A stretch of 64,000 nucleotides of DNA. Source: an uncultured Caproiciproducens sp. (GTDB lineage Bacteria; Bacillota; Clostridia; Oscillospirales; Acutalibacteraceae). Positions 60,792 to 64,000 of this stretch are shown piece after piece; the stretch's first letter is position 1, and every line of letters starts with the position of its first letter. Under the pieces are notes generated by a model. It was not told the origin of the DNA. It did not search any database and worked only from the letters and a program-made list of their open reading frames with translations. The stretch covers positions 758,661 through 822,660 of the forward strand of contig NZ_OY761810.1 in the NCBI RefSeq assembly GCF_963664915.1, written 5' to 3'. Position numbers and translations under genes: made by a program.

Positions 60792-60820
60792 AAAAAGGAA
60801 CGGAAATCCGTTCCTTTTTA
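60792..60820 (+). terminator. terminator of the gntR-ABC operon
   Basis: AAAAAGGAACGGA and TCCGTTCCTTTTT form an 11-13-bp stem with T-tract. Confidence 0.85.
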
Positions 60821-60896
60821 TTGATTTTTATATGTAATATTACATACCATATAATCTTATTATTCATATTGTATTTCAAAATAATTCTTAAATCGA

Positions 60897-60925
60897 TTTA
60901 CAAATGCGAAGTGAGATGATAGAAT
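60897..60925 (+). promoter_or_regulatory. promoter of degV
   Basis: TTTACA (60897-60902), 17 bases, then TAGAAT (60920-60925). The degV start is 60 bases downstream. Confidence 0.6.
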
Positions 60926-60985
60926 GAAGGTAGCTATTGATTTGTAAAATTTTACAAATAAACATATAAGCTAAAGGAGAAGCAT

Positions 60986-61858
60986 ATGAAAGATTTTGCC
61001 ATAGTAACGGATTCCTCCTGCGATTTGACCGCGGAAATGGCCAAAGAATTGGAGCTTACGGTGCTTCCTCTCTCCTTTAATCTGATGGAAAAGGAATACC
61101 ATAATTATCTGGATGGCCGTGAACTCTCTTTTAAGGAGTTTTATCACCATATCCGCAACGGCGAAAACTGCACGACCTCCGCCGTCAACGTGGAGGCTTT
61201 CGTCAGCGCCATAGAGCCGATTCTTCAGTCCGGAAAAGATGTGCTCTGCATTGCATTTTCCAGCGGACTGAGCAACACCTGCAATGCCGCAAAGCTGGCG
61301 TGTGAAGAACTTGCGCCCAAATATCCGGACCGCAAGGTTTACGCAGTGGATACCCTTTGTGCATCTCTCGGCGAGGGCTTAATGGTCTACCATGCTGTTC
61401 AGGAGAAGCGCAAAGGAAAAAACATCGACGAGGTTCGCAGCTGGCTTGAAGAAAACAAGCTTCATCTTTGCCACTGGTTCACCGTTGAGGATTTAAACCA
61501 TTTGAAACGCGGCGGCCGAATCTCGGCTGCAACCGCTTTAATCGGCACAATGCTGAGCATTAAACCTGTTTTACATGTGGATGACGAAGGTCATCTGGTC
61601 AATGTCGGCAAGGCACGCGGCCGCCGCCCGTCACTGGTCGCACTGGTCGATCATATGGAAGAAACAGCAATTGACCCCGCATCACAGGTTGTATTTATCA
61701 GTCACGGCGATTCACAGGAAGACGCCGACTTTGTAGCACACCAGGTAAAAACCAGACTGGGTGTGAAAACCGTCGTTACAAATTATGTCGGCCCGGTCAT
61801 TGGGGCGCATTCCGGCCCGGGTACTATTGCATTGTTCTTTCTCGGCACACACCGCTAA
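60986..61858 (+). CDS. DegV family protein
   Basis: A 290-aa fatty-acid-binding protein of the DegV family; family members bind fatty acids for a kinase that feeds them to lipid synthesis. ATDSSCDL-type start (VTDSSCDLTAEMAKELELTV), FSSGLSNTCNAAKLA, and the late GPVIGAHSGPGTIALFF are signatures. AAAGGAG precedes the ATG. It is a single-gene unit. Confidence 0.9.
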   Translation: MKDFAIVTDSSCDLTAEMAKELELTVLPLSFNLMEKEYHNYLDGRELSFKEFYHHIRNGENCTTSAVNVEAFVSAIEPILQSGKDVLCIAFSSGLSNTCNAAKLACEELAPKYPDRKVYAVDTLCASLGEGLMVYHAVQEKRKGKNIDEVRSWLEENKLHLCHWFTVEDLNHLKRGGRISAATALIGTMLSIKPVLHVDDEGHLVNVGKARGRRPSLVALVDHMEETAIDPASQVVFISHGDSQEDADFVAHQVKTRLGVKTVVTNYVGPVIGAHSGPGTIALFFLGTHR

Positions 61859-61862
61859 ATTC

Positions 61863-61891
61863 AAAAAGGGCTGATTTTCAGCCCTTTTTTT
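61863..61891 (+). terminator. terminator of degV
   Basis: AAAGGGCTGA and TCAGCCCTTT stem with a T-run. Confidence 0.85.
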
Positions 61892-62011
61892 CGTTCGAAT
61901 CAAAGTTTATTTCATTGCCCACTATCGTTTTGTGGAGTATCCTGTAAAATACGGAAAAGAGCAAAAGCATAATATTGAAAGATGCGGAGATCCGATTTTG
62001 GGAGGTATACA

Positions 62012-62506
62012 ATGCATCAGCATAAAAAAGAAAATATCCTGTTTGCCATATTCGGTTTGATTATGGCCGCTGTTCATTTCACACAGTGTGTTTTCAGAAT
62101 TAAGTCCCACACCTTATTTGTGGAATTGGGTTCATCCGTCGATACAGCAGTGAAAAACGCAACTTTGAAACAGCTCTCCAATGATGCAAAATGCGCGCTG
62201 GCTGCCTATTTGATACTGGGCATTCTTTTTTTCATTTATATTGGTTACCTGCTGATTTACAGAAAAATCGGTTTTGGTTCGGTGCTTCTCCGCACCGCGG
62301 CCGTCTATCTTGCTTCCCTGCTCGTGAGCGTTCCGTTTTTGCTGACTGCCTCCCAAACGCAGGAACTGTGGATGCCGATTGTGATTTCCCTCATTTTTAC
62401 CTGTGTGCAAATTGCGGGGTCAGGCATCAAACGGTACACTTTTCAAAAAGCACAAAAGAAATTTCCCGATTTTCCCGATTCAAAAAGCGAAGGCCCTGTC
62501 AAATAA
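62012..62506 (+). CDS. hypothetical four-helix membrane protein
   Basis: A 164-aa protein with four hydrophobic segments (ILFAIFGLIMAAVHFTQCVF, AAYLILGILFFIYIGYLLIY, LLRTAAVYLASLLVSVPFLL, IVISLIFTCVQIAGSGI) and a charged tail. ATG 62012 has GGGAGG six bases upstream. Not recognised. It stands alone between two terminators. Confidence 0.7.
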   Translation: MHQHKKENILFAIFGLIMAAVHFTQCVFRIKSHTLFVELGSSVDTAVKNATLKQLSNDAKCALAAYLILGILFFIYIGYLLIYRKIGFGSVLLRTAAVYLASLLVSVPFLLTASQTQELWMPIVISLIFTCVQIAGSGIKRYTFQKAQKKFPDFPDSKSEGPVK

Positions 62507-62532
62507 AGAAACAGAGTGGTAAACACATAAAA

Positions 62533-62576
62533 GACCCGAAGAGCGCTTCACAACGCCCATCGGGTCTAATTTTTTA
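62533..62576. terminator. bidirectional terminator
   Basis: AGACCCGA pairs with TCGGGTCT around a GC-rich loop; the plus side ends in ATTTTTT. It lies between the convergent membrane-protein and htrA genes. Confidence 0.7.
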
Positions 62577-62583
62577 TACTGTT

Positions 62584-64000
62584 TTATTTGGCCTGTGTTT
62601 CGCCTTTGTCTTCCAAAAGTTTTGTTTTTACATTCCGTGTGCTTCCGGTGCTTTGTCCGCTGCTGATTCTGTAAATCGTCAGCGTAATGGTATCGCCCGC
62701 CTTGTGTTTGTTCAGCACCGCATACAGATCCTCCATACTGGCAATTGCCTGACCATCCGCTTTGGTAATGATATCGCCCGCGACAACATTCGATTTCGTC
62801 AAATCGCTTTCCGCGCTAATTTCACGGATCATTACGCCGGTCGGATATCCGGAAAGCTGGGACTGGATCTGGGTAATTTCAGTAGCCGTAATGCCGAGAC
62901 GGCTGCGTCCGCTGACGTATCCGTGTGCAACCAGATCGTCGATAATTGTTTTCGCTTTGCTGACCGGAATGGCGAAACCCATTCCCTCATAACCGGTCGC
63001 GACAATTTTATTGGAATTGATACCGATCACCTGGCCGTACATATTCACGAGCGGGCCGCCGGAGTTACCCGGATTGATGGCCGCATCAGTCTGAATATAC
63101 GTCATGCCGTTGTCGCTGTGGCTTTCAATGGTGCGGTTCAGCGCCGAAACATATCCGCCGGTCAGCGAGCTGGAATATTCCATGCCGCCCGGATTGCCGA
63201 TTGCGATTACCGAATCGCCGATTTCAAGCTGATCTGCGTTGCCGAATACCGCTGCGCTCAGATTGTTCGCGTTAATTCTCAGCACGGCGATGTCGGATGT
63301 TTTGTCGTAACCGACAACCGTTGCTTCATATTCCTTTTTGTCGTGAAGAACAACCTTCACTTTATTTGCGCGGGAATAGTTGACCACATGGGCGTTTGTC
63401 AGAATATAACCGTCTTTCGTCGCAACGATGCCGGTGCCCTGAATGACCCCGCCCTGGCTCTCCGTTGTGCCCGCAACGGTGGTTTCAACACCGACCACGC
63501 TTTCAACCACATTCTTGTAAACGTCTTTTGCGTTCAGCGCGCCCGTTGTCGGTTCCGACTGAATTGTGATTCCGGAAGAAGTCGGATTGGTTCCGTCACC
63601 CGACACACCGCCCTGAACCTGTGCCTTGCTGGATGCGCTCCCGGAACTGCTGGCACTTCCGCCGTTGTCGTCTCCCGGCTGTGAAGAGGTAATCTCCGGC
63701 CAACTGCCTTTTTGTCCTACAGCGGTTTGAACGCCGTAAATGCAGAAGCCCAGAACAAACGCCGCCGTTAAACCTCCCAGAACCCAGAGGAACACGCGCA
63801 GACCGGTATTCTTCCGTTTAGGCGGTTTGGGGGACTTTGGATCCTGTTGCGGGTTCTGCTGCGGGTTCTGTCCGCCGTACTGCTGATAGTTCCAATATTG
63901 CTGATCCTGCTGGCTGTACTGGTTTTGCCCGTAGCCGCCATACGGATTGCTATAGTTTCCATATGGATGATTGTATTGCCCATATGGATTATTATACTGG
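62584..64000 (-). CDS. HtrA/DegP-type S1C serine protease, incomplete at the window edge
   Basis: The start codon lies beyond 64000; the sequence inside the window begins QYNNPYGQYNHPYGNY. A cytoplasmic, glutamine/tyrosine/proline-rich repeat region comes first, then a basic KSPKPPKRKN and one membrane helix (VFLWVLGGLTAAFVLGFCIY). After a serine-rich linker follows the trypsin-like domain. Its His (ILTNAHVV), Asp (SDIAVLRI) and Ser (NPGNSGGPLV) lie at 136, 168 and 245 counting from the codon at 63795. A PDZ domain closes the protein (GVMIREISAESDLTKSNVVA). It acts outside the membrane in quality control of exported proteins. Confidence 0.92.
   Translation of the reverse strand, partial: QYNNPYGQYNHPYGNYSNPYGGYGQNQYSQQDQQYWNYQQYGGQNPQQNPQQDPKSPKPPKRKNTGLRVFLWVLGGLTAAFVLGFCIYGVQTAVGQKGSWPEITSSQPGDDNGGSASSSGSASSKAQVQGGVSGDGTNPTSSGITIQSEPTTGALNAKDVYKNVVESVVGVETTVAGTTESQGGVIQGTGIVATKDGYILTNAHVVNYSRANKVKVVLHDKKEYEATVVGYDKTSDIAVLRINANNLSAAVFGNADQLEIGDSVIAIGNPGGMEYSSSLTGGYVSALNRTIESHSDNGMTYIQTDAAINPGNSGGPLVNMYGQVIGINSNKIVATGYEGMGFAIPVSKAKTIIDDLVAHGYVSGRSRLGITATEITQIQSQLSGYPTGVMIREISAESDLTKSNVVAGDIITKADGQAIASMEDLYAVLNKHKAGDTITLTIYRISSGQSTGSTRNVKTKLLEDKGETQAK

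Noticed and set aside
1-64000. CRISPR array
   Set aside because: No series of regularly spaced short repeats was found; the repeated sequences here are RHS core segments, terminators and the 63-bp pair.
1-64000. rRNA genes and insertion sequences
   Set aside because: No rRNA sequence and no transposase with terminal inverted repeats could be recognised.

Overview
The window looks like a chromosome segment from a spore-forming, low-to-mid GC clostridium, most likely in the Oscillospiraceae/Ruminococcaceae neighbourhood. Evidence is the Gram-positive Shine-Dalgarno sites, a germination gene of the ypeB type, two M42 aminopeptidases, hflX, murD and a complete argGHCJBDF operon. It has two halves that meet at a tRNA-Leu(UAG) gene at 30080-30163.

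Left half (1-30 kb): an accessory island. From 1 to 18.1 kb there is an RHS polymorphic-toxin locus, all on the minus strand. A very large rhs gene starts at 17938 behind a consensus sigma-A promoter and is split by one in-frame TAG. It is followed by a TPR gene and then a string of orphan modules, each made of a partial RHS core, a variable C-terminal toxin tip and a putative immunity gene, each separated from the next by a terminator. A holin and the C-terminal part of a GH25 lysozyme lie directly upstream of rhs. The 19.2-21.9 kb stretch is a graveyard of truncated genes (HTH fragment, ArdA-like, cell-surface proteins, relaxase tail). From 21.9 to 30 kb lie the replication/transfer remains of integrative elements (Rep helicase, FtsK/TcpA protein) and cargo: a fused type IIG-like restriction-modification enzyme, an AIPR abortive-infection-type protein and an unknown zinc-ribbon protein. 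Two exact 63-bp direct repeats (26588-26650 and 30020-30082), the second ending at the tRNA-Leu CCA, suggest two related elements integrated in tandem.

Right half (30-64 kb): core chromosome. It holds a PLP enzyme, a GNAT protein, two M42 peptidases, murD, a class-I amidotransferase, ypeB, the arginine operon with an ArgR-type box upstream of argG, a flavin reductase and hflX. Then comes a compact 10.4-kb phage-derived locus (48.27-58.72 kb). It has terminase, portal, prohead protease, capsid, connector and myovirus-type baseplate genes. No tail sheath, tape-measure, integrase, repressor or lysis gene is visible, and no stand-alone tail tube. The end of the window carries a GntR-regulated ABC transporter, degV, a small membrane protein and an htrA-type protease that runs off the right edge.

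The most interesting items are the cassette-organised RHS toxin reservoir with its adjacent holin/lysozyme, the tandem tRNA-Leu elements with different cargo at the same place, and the phage-like locus that appears built to make a particle with almost no tail.
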